From the NCBI GenBank assembly GCA_024398365.1, contig JAKSJG010000017.1, forward strand, positions 1 to 32,851: a stretch of DNA of 32,851 nt, read 5' to 3'. The notes beneath the pieces were generated by a model that saw only the letters and a list, made by a program, of their open reading frames with translations, had not been told where the DNA came from and made no database searches. The stretch's first letter is position 1, and each line of letters starts with the position of its first letter. The stretch comes from Bacteroidales bacterium. Lineage in GTDB: Bacteria > Bacteroidota > Bacteroidia > Bacteroidales > UBA932. Position numbers and translations under genes: made by a program. Positions 1 through 5,407 of this stretch are shown here, in pieces.

Positions 1-55
1 AGCGTCGTTGCAAAATCCTGCAGTTCATGGGGCATTTGTTATCCAAACGAATCAC
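1..55. repeat. attL: attL core, left copy of 55-bp direct repeat
   Basis: These 55 bases are repeated without mismatch at 32755-32809, the far end of the phage genes, and the integrase starts 166 bp inside. This is the layout of a prophage flanked by its attachment core. The window starts with the repeat, so the true core could extend further left. The repeat does not look like the 3' end of a tRNA: there is no T-arm consensus. It is open in more than one reading frame, so the target could be a small gene or an RNA gene. Confidence 0.9.
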
Positions 56-62
56 CCCGCGA

Positions 63-86
63 AGCGCCTGAAATGGCGCTTTTTTC
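63..86 (+). terminator. Rho-independent terminator just inside attL
   Basis: A perfect 6-bp stem (AGCGCC / GGCGCT) with a 6-nt loop is followed directly by a run of six T. It lies just after the att core and would stop transcription entering from the host on the left before it reaches the integrase region. It also gives the host gene cut by integration a new 3' end. Confidence 0.75.
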
Positions 87-162
87 GTTCTATGGCCCTG
101 AAAGGCCGATTTTGAGCAGAATGTTTTCCGAACTTTTCCGCTTTTTTTCCATTTTTTCCGCA

Positions 163-220
163 AAAACGTCAGCAATTCCGTCAGCTTTTCATATCTTCGC
201 AGCCTAACAGCTGACGTTTT
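163..220. promoter_or_regulatory. Inverted repeat upstream of integrase, likely integrase arm or Xis sites
   Basis: AAAACGTCAGC at 163-173 is matched by its exact reverse complement at 210-220, which ends at the base before the integrase ATG. A further CGTCAGC lies at 179-185. The same AAACGTCAGC recurs at 32748-32757, running into the attR core. Copies on both arms of the attachment site fit arm-type integrase or excisionase binding sites. The copy touching the start codon could also let integrase repress its own gene. The role is inferred. Confidence 0.5.
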
Positions 221-1384
221 ATGAAATATACTTTCTACTTCAATCATCCTGACCAGGATGTTTCGCTCATCATGATGGCCATACGCCAGGGCGGCAAACG
301 AGTGACGGTATCCACTGAACTTTCCGACCGTCCTGCGGCCTGGGACAAGAAATCGCAGACGGTCCTGAAGTCTCCGGATGCGACATACACCAATGAGATG
401 CTCTCTCACTGGAAGGCGGCGGCCAATGCCGTGTCCAGAGATCCGGAGCTCGCAGATGCAACGGCCGGTGTACTTCGTGACAGGATTCTCGAGCGGATGG
501 GCCGAGGCTCCGACCGGCCGAAGGCGAACCTGCTGCTGCCGTATTACAACAGATGGTCGATGACATCGACCGCCCGGCGCCAGGCTTCGAGACAGATGGT
601 GTACAGCTACAACCTCATCAGTCAGTTCGCCTCGCCGACAACGACCTTCGAGGATGTGACGGCATCCTGGGGAGAGCGGTATATCGAGTGGCTTCGCCAG
701 CGGGGCTGCGCCGCGAACACAAGGTCCACTCAGATCAAGAATCTCAAGACGGTCATGAACCAGGCGATGGCTGACGGGCTTCACAAGAACGACTCCTTCC
801 GTCAGATCAAGCGCGAGAGGGAGGAGGTTGACAGCGTCTATCTGACGGACAAGGAACTCAAGGCCGTCGAGGAGCATGTATTCGTCGGTACCAAGGAGAT
901 GGCCCGCGACCTGTTCGTCATTGGCTGCCATACTGCAATGAGATGGTCCGACTATTCCCGGCTGTCAATCCTCGACATACAGGGCGGTTATATAAGGCAG
1001 ATTCAACAGAAAACGAAAGAACGTGTAATCATTCCGGTTCATCCGAAAGTCGCCGAAATCGTCCAGAAATGGAACGGAGCGCCGAAGCTATCCCAGCAGA
1101 AGTTCAACGCTCTGATCAAGGACGTGTGTCGGGAGTCAGGAGTAACCGAGATTGTGACCATCATGAAGAACGGCCGGCAGGAGCGTCATGAGAAATGGGA
1201 GTTGGTATCCAGCCATACAGCCAGAAGGACGGCCGCGACAAACATGTATAAAGCCGGCATCCCGTCGATAAGCATCATGCAGATCACCGGCCACCGGAGT
1301 GAGAGCTGCTTCCTCAGATACATCAAGGTCGGGAAAGAGGAAAACGCAAAATTGCTCAAATCGCACAAATTCTTCACGGAATAG
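221..1384 (+). CDS. int: Phage integrase, tyrosine recombinase
   Basis: This site-specific recombinase is expected to catalyse integration at the att core and, with a directionality factor, excision. The 387-residue protein has the usual N-terminal arm-binding and SAM-like core-binding region (about 1-200) and a C-terminal catalytic domain. The catalytic set is complete: Arg241 (TAMRWSDY), Lys264 (QQKTKE), His332-x2-Arg335 (HTARR), His358 (ITGHRS) and nucleophile Tyr367. The architecture resembles the Bacteroidetes integrase family used by conjugative transposons and phages. It lies 166 bp from attL, reads inward, and converges on the minus-strand lysogeny genes. A CGTCAGC inverted repeat abuts the start codon. 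Confidence 0.96.
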   Translation: MKYTFYFNHPDQDVSLIMMAIRQGGKRVTVSTELSDRPAAWDKKSQTVLKSPDATYTNEMLSHWKAAANAVSRDPELADATAGVLRDRILERMGRGSDRPKANLLLPYYNRWSMTSTARRQASRQMVYSYNLISQFASPTTTFEDVTASWGERYIEWLRQRGCAANTRSTQIKNLKTVMNQAMADGLHKNDSFRQIKREREEVDSVYLTDKELKAVEEHVFVGTKEMARDLFVIGCHTAMRWSDYSRLSILDIQGGYIRQIQQKTKERVIIPVHPKVAEIVQKWNGAPKLSQQKFNALIKDVCRESGVTEIVTIMKNGRQERHEKWELVSSHTARRTAATNMYKAGIPSISIMQITGHRSESCFLRYIKVGKEENAKLLKSHKFFTE

Positions 1385-1426
1385 CACGGAAATTTCCATT
1401 TTTGGTACGGAAATTTCCAAATTCGG
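1385..1426. repeat. Two 21-bp tandem repeats, each with a GGAAATTTCC palindrome
   Basis: Immediately after the integrase stop, two 21-bp units (1385-1405 and 1406-1426) share CACGGAAATTTCC or TACGGAAATTTCC. Each contains the perfect 10-bp palindrome GGAAATTTCC (1388-1397 and 1409-1418). The centres are exactly 21 bp apart, about two helical turns, so two dimers would bind the same DNA face. This looks like a binding site for a regulator or recombination accessory protein. The ligand is unknown. Confidence 0.6.
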
Positions 1427-1439
1427 TACGTTTTTATCG

Positions 1440-1469
1440 AAAAAGCGCCACCCGGAAATGGGTGGCGCT
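1440..1469 (-). terminator. Terminator for the minus-strand small-gene cassette
   Basis: A perfect 10-bp stem (AGCGCCACCC at 1444-1453 with GGGTGGCGCT at 1460-1469) has a 6-nt loop. Read on the minus strand it is followed by five T. It lies 25 bp beyond the stop of the last minus-strand gene and between convergent genes. On the plus strand there is no good T run, although the hairpin may still shorten integrase readthrough. Confidence 0.8.
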
Positions 1470-1493
1470 GCTTGCTTGCTATCCTGGTGCTTG

Positions 1494-1724
1494 CTATATC
1501 GTCGGATCATCATCTGGCTCAAGTCCCATCGATACGCTCAGCTGGTAGATGAGGGCCTTGAACTCGTCATTGATCCGAACGCCCTGGGCCCTGAGCCTCG
1601 ACATCCTCTCTCTCGTCAGGGGATCGACGGAAAGACATACGGTCTGACACCTCTCATTAGCCGGCTTCGCCTTCGCTCCGGCCCCCGGTCTTTTACCTCC
1701 ACGTTCCATATTATTTATTGTCAT
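1494..1724 (-). CDS. Small ribbon-helix-helix-like DNA-binding protein
   Basis: This 76-residue basic protein has an N-terminal GGKRPGAGAKAKP segment followed by QTVCLSVDP and a predicted helix-turn-helix stretch. The glycine-proline-rich basic arm, then a beta strand and two helices, is common in small ribbon-helix-helix proteins of Bacteroidales mobile elements. It probably acts as a dimeric repressor or modulator. It is the last gene of the cassette read from 3004. The ATG at 1709 (MERGGKRP) is an equally plausible start and removes the 14-bp overlap with the gene before it. Its operator could be one of the palindromes at 1388 or 3049, but this is inference. Confidence 0.6.
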   Translation of the reverse strand: MTINNMERGGKRPGAGAKAKPANERCQTVCLSVDPLTRERMSRLRAQGVRINDEFKALIYQLSVSMGLEPDDDPTI

Positions 1725-1932
1725 TTAAGAATTTTTTTGCAGCGTCTTCGGCAGTGCGAAATTGCCCCCAATTCTGCAATATCCATTGCATTGCGTCCTC
1801 ACGCATACTGACCTGTCCGCCCATAAATGCTTTGCAAAATATACGTTCCTCTATCGGATTTGCGACATCAAAAGGGTAGCTGCCCTTGTATGTCTCAAGC
1901 GCCTCGATAGTCTTTTCATTTATCGTCTTCAT
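1711..1932 (-). CDS. Small protein of unknown function
   Basis: This is a 73-residue soluble, mostly helical protein beginning MKTINEKTIEAL and ending in a charged helix (AAKKFLNDNK). I start it at 1932 because the longer open frame upstream runs through the previous gene. I do not recognise the family. It contains an aromatic helix (MQWILQNWGQF). It is tightly packed: 2 bp after the gene ending at 1935, and overlapping the next gene's first possible start. It therefore belongs to the minus-strand cassette. Confidence 0.6.
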   Translation of the reverse strand: MKTINEKTIEALETYKGSYPFDVANPIEERIFCKAFMGGQVSMREDAMQWILQNWGQFRTAEDAAKKFLNDNK

Positions 1933-1934
1933 AC

Positions 1935-2153
1935 TCAGACCTCCTCCGGATAATTGGCTGCGATGTAGTCGCCCATCTCCCTGAGCCTGCTTGCAACCCA
2001 CGAAGCGAGGTCCTCGCCATCAGGCACGTTCAGACCCTCCGTATGCACCTGCTGCGAATCGTTGAAGTCTCCGCTCGTCCAATCAATGACGATGCCTGTC
2101 TCGTCATCCGCCAGCGAGCACTGGCCATAATGCTTGTCGAATAAGTAAGCCAT
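1935..2153 (-). CDS. Small acidic protein of unknown function
   Basis: This 72-residue acidic protein starts MAYLFDKHYGQ and contains a predicted amphipathic helix (LASWVASRLREMGDYIA) near its C-terminus. It has no signal peptide or membrane segment and no motif I recognise. The high Asp/Glu content and small size in a lysogeny cassette would suit a protein that binds another protein, for example an inhibitor, but nothing in the sequence proves this. It ends 2 bp before the start of the next gene in the same operon. Confidence 0.55.
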   Translation of the reverse strand: MAYLFDKHYGQCSLADDETGIVIDWTSGDFNDSQQVHTEGLNVPDGEDLASWVASRLREMGDYIAANYPEEV

Positions 2154-2161
2154 AATTATGA

Positions 2162-2368
2162 TTATTTATTGTTAATAAGCCCACGTATATAATCCAACAG
2201 CTCTCTGTCTGCCATTTCGTCCTCCGGGTCGTCGGCAAAAAACTGATAAATAGAGTCGGATGTAGTCGGGGCGAGCCTCCTCTCGCAAGATGCAAGTGCC
2301 TTGCCGAGATCTCCTCCACAGATGTTAATAAGCTTGTTTGCCCTGTCAATGATAAGTTGTGATGCCAT
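2162..2368 (-). CDS. Small protein with SIYQFFADD motif, paralogue of upstream gene
   Basis: This is a 68-residue soluble protein. The start is placed at 2368 (MASQLIIDRANKL), because upstream residues read like untranslated spacer. Its C-terminal half (SIYQFFADD, then a helix ending YIRGLINNK) matches in pattern the C-terminal half of the protein at 2388-2666 (SIFNFFAADG, then AIKGNIN). The two genes may therefore descend from a duplication. The function is unknown. It is third from the end of the minus-strand cassette. Confidence 0.55.
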   Translation of the reverse strand: MASQLIIDRANKLINICGGDLGKALASCERRLAPTTSDSIYQFFADDPEDEMADRELLDYIRGLINNK

Positions 2369-2387
2369 AGTTGTATTGATTATTAAG

Positions 2388-2666
2388 TTAGTTGATATTG
2401 CCCTTGATTGCATCGTCACAGTAGCGGAGGAAATTGCCATCGCTTATGCCATCAGCGGCAAAAAAGTTGAAAATTGAGCCATTGCCAAGTTCTGCGATTT
2501 TTAAGTATGCCGCTTCCATCATTGCAGAGCCATTAGCCTGGACATCTGCAGGGAGGTTTGCAATAAAGCCGTCCATCCTGCTCCTTACTTCCGCAAGCAT
2601 AATTGTATGTAGCTCAGTTCTGCGCTCTGTGGTTGCGCTCATTGCCCTGTATCTGTCACGTGTCAT
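2388..2666 (-). CDS. Small helical protein with SIFNFFAADG motif
   Basis: This 92-residue, largely helical protein begins with a very basic segment (MTRDRYRAMSATTERR). Its C-terminal region (SIFNFFAADG, then a helix) is shared in pattern with the neighbouring 68-residue protein. No enzymatic motif, signal peptide or membrane segment is visible. The start at 2666 lies 18 bp after the stop of the previous cassette gene. I cannot assign a family. Confidence 0.55.
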   Translation of the reverse strand: MTRDRYRAMSATTERRTELHTIMLAEVRSRMDGFIANLPADVQANGSAMMEAAYLKIAELGNGSIFNFFAADGISDGNFLRYCDDAIKGNIN

Positions 2667-2686
2667 AGCTATACCATTTATTTTAA

Positions 2687-3004
2687 TTAGATAATAACAG
2701 CCTCATCAAGCTGCTTCTGAGTATAATTAATGATAGTTCTGCGACCTTCGTTCTTAGCAAGACTGAACTGTTTGTCGGTAAACAGGCGGCACTCGTAATG
2801 CTTGTCGAGTGCGATACCCTCGAGCTTACCGAGAAAACTCTTAGCGGCTTGCTTGCAAGGGAAATGGCGGAAGTAGGTCGGGGTTCGATTGCCAAGAAGG
2901 AGAACATCTCCGAAGATCTTACGGTCATGTTTGGTTACACATCCAGTTGTCGGGATAAATTCTATCCATGTAATCTGATAAGGGTTCAATGTAATTGCTT
3001 CCAT
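2687..3004 (-). CDS. First gene of small-gene cassette, unknown function
   Basis: This is a 105-residue soluble protein (MEAITLNPYQITWIEF at the start, ending TQKQLDEAVII). The chosen start gives a leader of about 30 nt after the Bacteroides-type promoter at 3040-3070. The middle (RHFPCKQAAKSFLGKL) is basic and helical. I do not recognise the family. As the promoter-proximal gene of six it should be the most strongly expressed of the cassette in a lysogen. Confidence 0.6.
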   Translation of the reverse strand: MEAITLNPYQITWIEFIPTTGCVTKHDRKIFGDVLLLGNRTPTYFRHFPCKQAAKSFLGKLEGIALDKHYECRLFTDKQFSLAKNEGRRTIINYTQKQLDEAVII

Positions 3005-3039
3005 AATAATTTGGTCTAATTGGTTGTTCTTTCTGGATG

Positions 3040-3070
3040 TAAAGGTAGTATTTTATTTTGAATAATCAAA
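3040..3070 (-). promoter_or_regulatory. Bacteroides-type promoter for the small-gene cassette
   Basis: On the minus strand, TTTG (plus 3067-3070) is followed after exactly 19 bp by TACCTTTA (plus 3040-3047). This fits the Bacteroidales consensus TTTG, 19-21 bp, TAnnTTTG with one mismatch. It lies 36 bp upstream of the first cassette ATG. The -33 box and most of the spacer fall inside a 30-bp perfect palindrome, so binding there should block the promoter. Confidence 0.7.
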
Positions 3071-3078
3071 ATAAAATA
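3049..3078. repeat. 30-bp perfect palindrome, putative operator
   Basis: TATTTTATTTTGA (3049-3061) and its exact reverse complement (3066-3078) flank the 4-bp centre ATAA. The site is pure A/T apart from two bases. It covers the -33 element of the cassette promoter. It is unlike the TCCAAA-type operators of the phage repressor, so a different regulator probably binds it. The A/T stem and missing T tract argue against a terminator. Confidence 0.65.
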
Positions 3079-3097
3079 ATCAAAAAAGGAAGAATTT

Positions 3098-3691
3098 TTA
3101 CCAAGTCGGCCAAAGTGCCTTATATAGTTCATCGAATCCGGTACACTCGACAGTAAAATGATACTCGGAGAGATATCCGTCTCTTATTGAGAACTGCAGC
3201 TGTTTATTCGAGCGGAGCATTTCTATAAAATGCCTCGGCTTTAACCCGCCGAGTGTTACAGCTATTTCGATATACGAACCGCGTCCAATACCATTGAAGT
3301 GCTGGACATTTCCTGAGTCGTCAAGCACATTAATCGAATATGCAGCTGAATTTGTTCTGACAACCTGGTCTCCATACTCGAGAAGGCAGATCCATGCGTA
3401 CTTTTCGCTCGACCGAACAGCGGCGATTAGCTCGGAATCCGTAGTAGCTGAGTTCGAGAAGCGTCCATGCGAATATTTTGACATGAGATGACTGGCGCCC
3501 GACGGGCGACCGAACTCGTCCTTTTCTTCTATGATTCGCCACGTCCCAGATGGCTTGGTCTGTTCGTTAACAGCCTCGCTTGCTTTGAGGAGATTCGTCA
3601 ATGAGTCAATCTGGCGCTGGATATCCTGCCTGGCCTGCGGTGAGAGCTGGAGCAGCATCACGGATGCGATAAATGAAATAAGCCTGTACAT
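3098..3691 (-). CDS. Putative secreted protein in repressor operon
   Basis: The 197-residue protein starts with a hydrophobic stretch (MYRLISFIASVMLLQL, then SPQA) that resembles a signal peptide or N-terminal anchor. A short predicted coiled coil (about 21-45) follows, then a beta-rich domain with WRIIEEKDEFGRPSG and WICLLEYGDQ. It starts 4 bp after the repressor stop on the same strand, so it should be expressed from the prophage. An exported protein co-expressed with a repressor is the usual setting of superinfection exclusion or other lysogenic conversion factors. That role is inferred from position only. I do not recognise the C-terminal domain. Confidence 0.6.
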   Translation of the reverse strand: MYRLISFIASVMLLQLSPQARQDIQRQIDSLTNLLKASEAVNEQTKPSGTWRIIEEKDEFGRPSGASHLMSKYSHGRFSNSATTDSELIAAVRSSEKYAWICLLEYGDQVVRTNSAAYSINVLDDSGNVQHFNGIGRGSYIEIAVTLGGLKPRHFIEMLRSNKQLQFSIRDGYLSEYHFTVECTGFDELYKALWPTW

Positions 3692-3695
3692 GGTA

Positions 3696-4037
3696 TTAAT
3701 TATTGGTTAATCTATCGATGATCTGAATGAGCTTCGAGTTTTGGGCAAGGGCCTCGGCGGTCATCGCCTGCTGTGCGTTCAGGCATTCCAGCACCTTCTC
3801 GACGCTTGTATTGATATGGTGGATATCACGACCGGCGACCATGTTATTGTCATAGCTGATCGCCCTTTGACTATCCAAATATTTGGATAATAGCTTGAGG
3901 TTTGCGCCTCGTGGCTTTGTCTTTCCGGTCCGATAATTATTGATAGTTTCATCGGAAATGCCCGTATCCTTCGAAATTTTGTAATTGCTTAAATTGGTCT
4001 GCTTTAGTAAGTTGACCACTTCTTCTGTGGTTTTCAT
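3696..4037 (-). CDS. CI-like phage repressor, XRE-type HTH
   Basis: This is a 113-residue protein starting at MKTTEEVVNLL; the longer frame upstream is promoter DNA. Residues about 5-55 form an XRE/Cro-type helix-turn-helix (NYKISKDTGISDETINNYRTG). The C-terminal part (about 75-113) is a predicted coiled coil for dimerisation. There is no S24 LexA-like protease domain, so induction by RecA-stimulated self-cleavage is unlikely. Its gene is divergent from the early operon. Perfect palindromes with TCCAAA half-sites occur in the switch region and once inside this gene, and it is the natural candidate to bind them. Confidence 0.85.
   Translation of the reverse strand: MKTTEEVVNLLKQTNLSNYKISKDTGISDETINNYRTGKTKPRGANLKLLSKYLDSQRAISYDNNMVAGRDIHHINTSVEKVLECLNAQQAMTAEALAQNSKLIQIIDRLTNN
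3872..3889. promoter_or_regulatory. Intragenic operator-like 18-bp palindrome
   Basis: TATCCAAATATTTGGATA is a perfect 18-bp palindrome within the repressor coding region. Its half-site TCCAAA matches the palindrome at 4062-4075 overlapping the early promoter. Its centre is about 188 bp from that site. It may be an auxiliary operator allowing DNA looping or autoregulation of the repressor. This is inferred from sequence identity of the half-sites. Confidence 0.55.
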
Positions 4038-4061
4038 AATAATGTGCTTAAAAAATTCCTC

Positions 4062-4093
4062 TCCAAAAATTTGGATATTACCCAAATAATTGG
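4062..4093. promoter_or_regulatory. Paired repressor operators at the switch
   Basis: TCCAAAAATTTGGA (4062-4075) is a perfect 14-bp palindrome. CCAAATAATTGG (4082-4093) is a related site with CCAA/TTGG arms. Their centres are 19 bp apart. The first overlaps the -33 box and the second fills the spacer of the rightward early promoter, so occupancy would shut off early genes. The matching site at 3872 lies in the repressor gene. Confidence 0.65.
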
Positions 4094-4102
4094 CTATCTT
4101 TG
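4070..4102 (+). promoter_or_regulatory. Early rightward promoter (PR-like)
   Basis: TTTG at 4070-4073 and TATCTTTG at 4095-4102 are separated by 21 bp. This is an exact match to the Bacteroidales promoter consensus. The first early gene starts at 4157, giving a leader of about 50 nt. The operator palindromes overlap the -33 element and spacer. Confidence 0.8.
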
Positions 4103-4129
4103 TCCGACGATTGTAGGAAATAAACCGAA

Positions 4130-4137
4130 CAAAGATA
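4130..4137 (-). promoter_or_regulatory. -7 element of leftward repressor promoter
   Basis: TATCTTTG on the minus strand is an exact -7 match. It lies upstream of the repressor gene, whose start at 4037 would follow a leader of about 85 nt. The -33 partner is weak: only ATTG after 17 bp is visible. A weak leftward promoter that depends on activation or is autoregulated is plausible. Confidence 0.5.
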
Positions 4138-4156
4138 ACAAAATATAACAATATCA

Positions 4157-4366
4157 ATGGCTTATTCGTTCAGAAACGCTTACTCAAGAATACCGCGCGG
4201 AGACAGCAGCGCCTTTCGCGAGAAGGTAATGGCGATCTTCGGTGTAACATGCCGAGATAGCTTTTACTCCAAGCTCAACGGCGAACAGGTGCCGACTGTT
4301 GAGCAGGATAGAAAGCTCCGCGAGCTCTTCGCCGGATACGGCATCACAGAAATTTACGACAACTGA
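4157..4366 (+). CDS. Cro-like small regulator, first early gene
   Basis: This 69-residue protein stands where cro stands in lambdoid phages: divergent from the repressor and first under the early promoter. The sequence FREKVMAIFGVTCRDSFYSK, followed by LNGEQVPTVEQDRKLRELF, follows the pattern of small Bacteroidales phage proteins with a helix-turn-helix (helix, turn, Ser/Thr-Phe-Tyr, lysine/arginine-rich loop). I infer a role as early transcription regulator. There is no direct evidence for its operator. Confidence 0.65.
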   Translation: MAYSFRNAYSRIPRGDSSAFREKVMAIFGVTCRDSFYSKLNGEQVPTVEQDRKLRELFAGYGITEIYDN

Positions 4367-4367
4367 T

Positions 4368-4670
4368 ATGGAAGTAAATTATCACAACGAAGTATCGCTC
4401 ACGGGGCAGATCTCCGGTATTTCGGCCACCAGGCTGCCGGACGGATACGCTGTCCGCTTCCGCCTGAATATTCAACGAACAACAGGGGGAGAGCTGGAGA
4501 GCCAGTCAGTGCCATGTGTCCTGTATGATATGCTGGGCCGATGCCACAGTGTCCACCAGGGGGCAGTTGTTATGCTCAGCGGACACTTGGCAACGGAGCA
4601 CAACGGCGGAGTGGACGTCGTGGTCGATACAATAACGGAGTTACAATGTATGCAAATAATGCCGGAATGA
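4368..4670 (+). CDS. ssb: Single-stranded DNA-binding protein-like (OB fold)
   Basis: This 100-residue protein starts at MEVNYHNEVSLTGQISG, one base after the stop of the previous gene. The pattern of an N-terminal NEVxLTGxI strand, a central FRLNIQR strand, a SVPCVLYD strand and a GAVVMLSGHL strand is that of the SSB/PriB OB fold. It lacks the acidic C-terminal tail of bacterial SSB, so it may act only on phage replication intermediates. It overlaps the next gene by ATGA. It could also be a PriB-like primosome protein. Confidence 0.7.
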   Translation: MEVNYHNEVSLTGQISGISATRLPDGYAVRFRLNIQRTTGGELESQSVPCVLYDMLGRCHSVHQGAVVMLSGHLATEHNGGVDVVVDTITELQCMQIMPE

Positions 4671-4984
4671 GCGATGATGCAACATATCAGATGCTCCGCG
4701 AGGAGATCGTTGGGCTGAGGGCACAGGTCGTAACGCTGACCGACCTGGTTGTAAAGGCCCTCTCAATCGACGAGGCCGTCCGGATGAAGGAGCGGCTCTC
4801 CGCATACGAGGACGAACAGGAACTCGAACTCAACCAGACTGCCGCCGCTGAATACTGCGGACGAAACAGCCAGTGGCTGCTCCGGCAGAGGCGAGGCAGG
4901 AAGATCAAGGGCCGGAAGATAGGCGGTCAGTGGTTCTACCGCGTCAGGGATCTGACGGCGCTCAAAAACAGGCAGGCATCCTGA
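4667..4984 (+). CDS. HTH (MerR/excisionase-like) DNA-binding protein
   Basis: This 105-residue protein starts at the ATG inside the ATGA overlap with the SSB-like gene; an in-frame ATG at 4646 is possible. Residues about 5-55 are a predicted coiled coil. The C-terminal half (LNQTAAAEYCGRNSQWLLRQ, then KIKGRKIGGQWFYRVRDL) is a winged helix-turn-helix of the HTH_17 / excisionase type, with the basic wing and GGQWxYR strand typical of that group. It is the best candidate in the window for a recombination directionality factor, or alternatively a replication/transcription regulator. Confidence 0.65.
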   Translation: MSDDATYQMLREEIVGLRAQVVTLTDLVVKALSIDEAVRMKERLSAYEDEQELELNQTAAAEYCGRNSQWLLRQRRGRKIKGRKIGGQWFYRVRDLTALKNRQAS

Positions 4985-5097
4985 GCCTGCTCGTAATCGA
5001 GGCGGGAGATATGGATTTTGCGGGCATGGCCGTCACGGCAAAACACGTTCTTTCTTTTTACTCTCGGGGCCGCCGTGGCAAGCAAGCGGCGGTCCGG

Positions 5098-5141
5098 CAT
5101 CGGCAGGAGAGCTGCCAATTTTTCCTGCCGATGTTTTTTTT
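5098..5141 (+). terminator. Strong terminator within the early region
   Basis: An 11-bp perfect stem (CATCGGCAGGA at 5098-5108 with TCCTGCCGATG at 5123-5133) is followed by eight T. A second, weaker GC-rich hairpin precedes it around 5070-5092. It closes the first early unit (4157-4984), so the replication genes beyond need readthrough, antitermination or a separate promoter. Confidence 0.88.
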
Positions 5142-5150
5142 GAAATACAC

Positions 5151-5166
5151 AACCACAAATACAAAA
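5151..5166 (+). repeat. 16-bp leader repeat, copy 1
   Basis: AACCACAAATACAAAA lies 3 bp before the ATG at 5170. It recurs exactly at 10665-10680, 5 bp before the HNH gene start. An A-rich, unstructured leader suits translation initiation in Bacteroidetes, where Shine-Dalgarno use is often weak. Confidence 0.6.
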
Positions 5167-5169
5167 ACC

Positions 5170-5388
5170 ATGAAACAGATTAGATTGTCAGTACTTATGA
5201 TTTTACTTTTTCTCTCGATGTTATTCACCCAGGACTGGGCCGAGAGCATCACGACGTTCATCGGTGCCATATCCAGCCTGCTGGTGGCCTTGGCGCTCCT
5301 GATTATGTGCTTAATCCTCGCCGTCACCTGGTACAACGAGGGCAAGCTGCCCGGCAGTCTGTACAGGGACGAAAACGACAGGGCCTGA
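5170..5388 (+). CDS. Small membrane protein, two TM segments
   Basis: This 72-residue protein starts at MKQIRLSVLM, just after the strong terminator and the A-rich leader. Two hydrophobic segments (about 4-20 and 30-54) are separated by QDWAESITT. The C-terminus (NEGKLPGSLYRDENDRA) is polar and charged. It is thus a hairpin membrane protein with both ends on one side. The function is unknown. In the early region it might tie replication to the membrane or act in superinfection immunity, but nothing specific supports either. Confidence 0.65.
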   Translation: MKQIRLSVLMILLFLSMLFTQDWAESITTFIGAISSLLVALALLIMCLILAVTWYNEGKLPGSLYRDENDRA

Positions 5389-5407
5389 CTCCTGGGGGGG
5401 CGATACT

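Noticed and set aside
40..47. TATCCAAA in the att core resembling a half-site of the repressor operator
   Set aside because: Only one half of the palindrome is present and it lies in host-derived sequence; a chance match is likely.
1..55. att core as the 3' end of a tRNA or tmRNA gene
   Set aside because: No T-arm consensus (GTTCGAATC-like), no acceptor stem and no CCA-end layout could be found in either strand.
3049..3078. 30-bp palindrome as a terminator
   Set aside because: The stem is almost pure A/T, lacks a following T run on either strand and overlaps a consensus promoter, so an operator is more likely.
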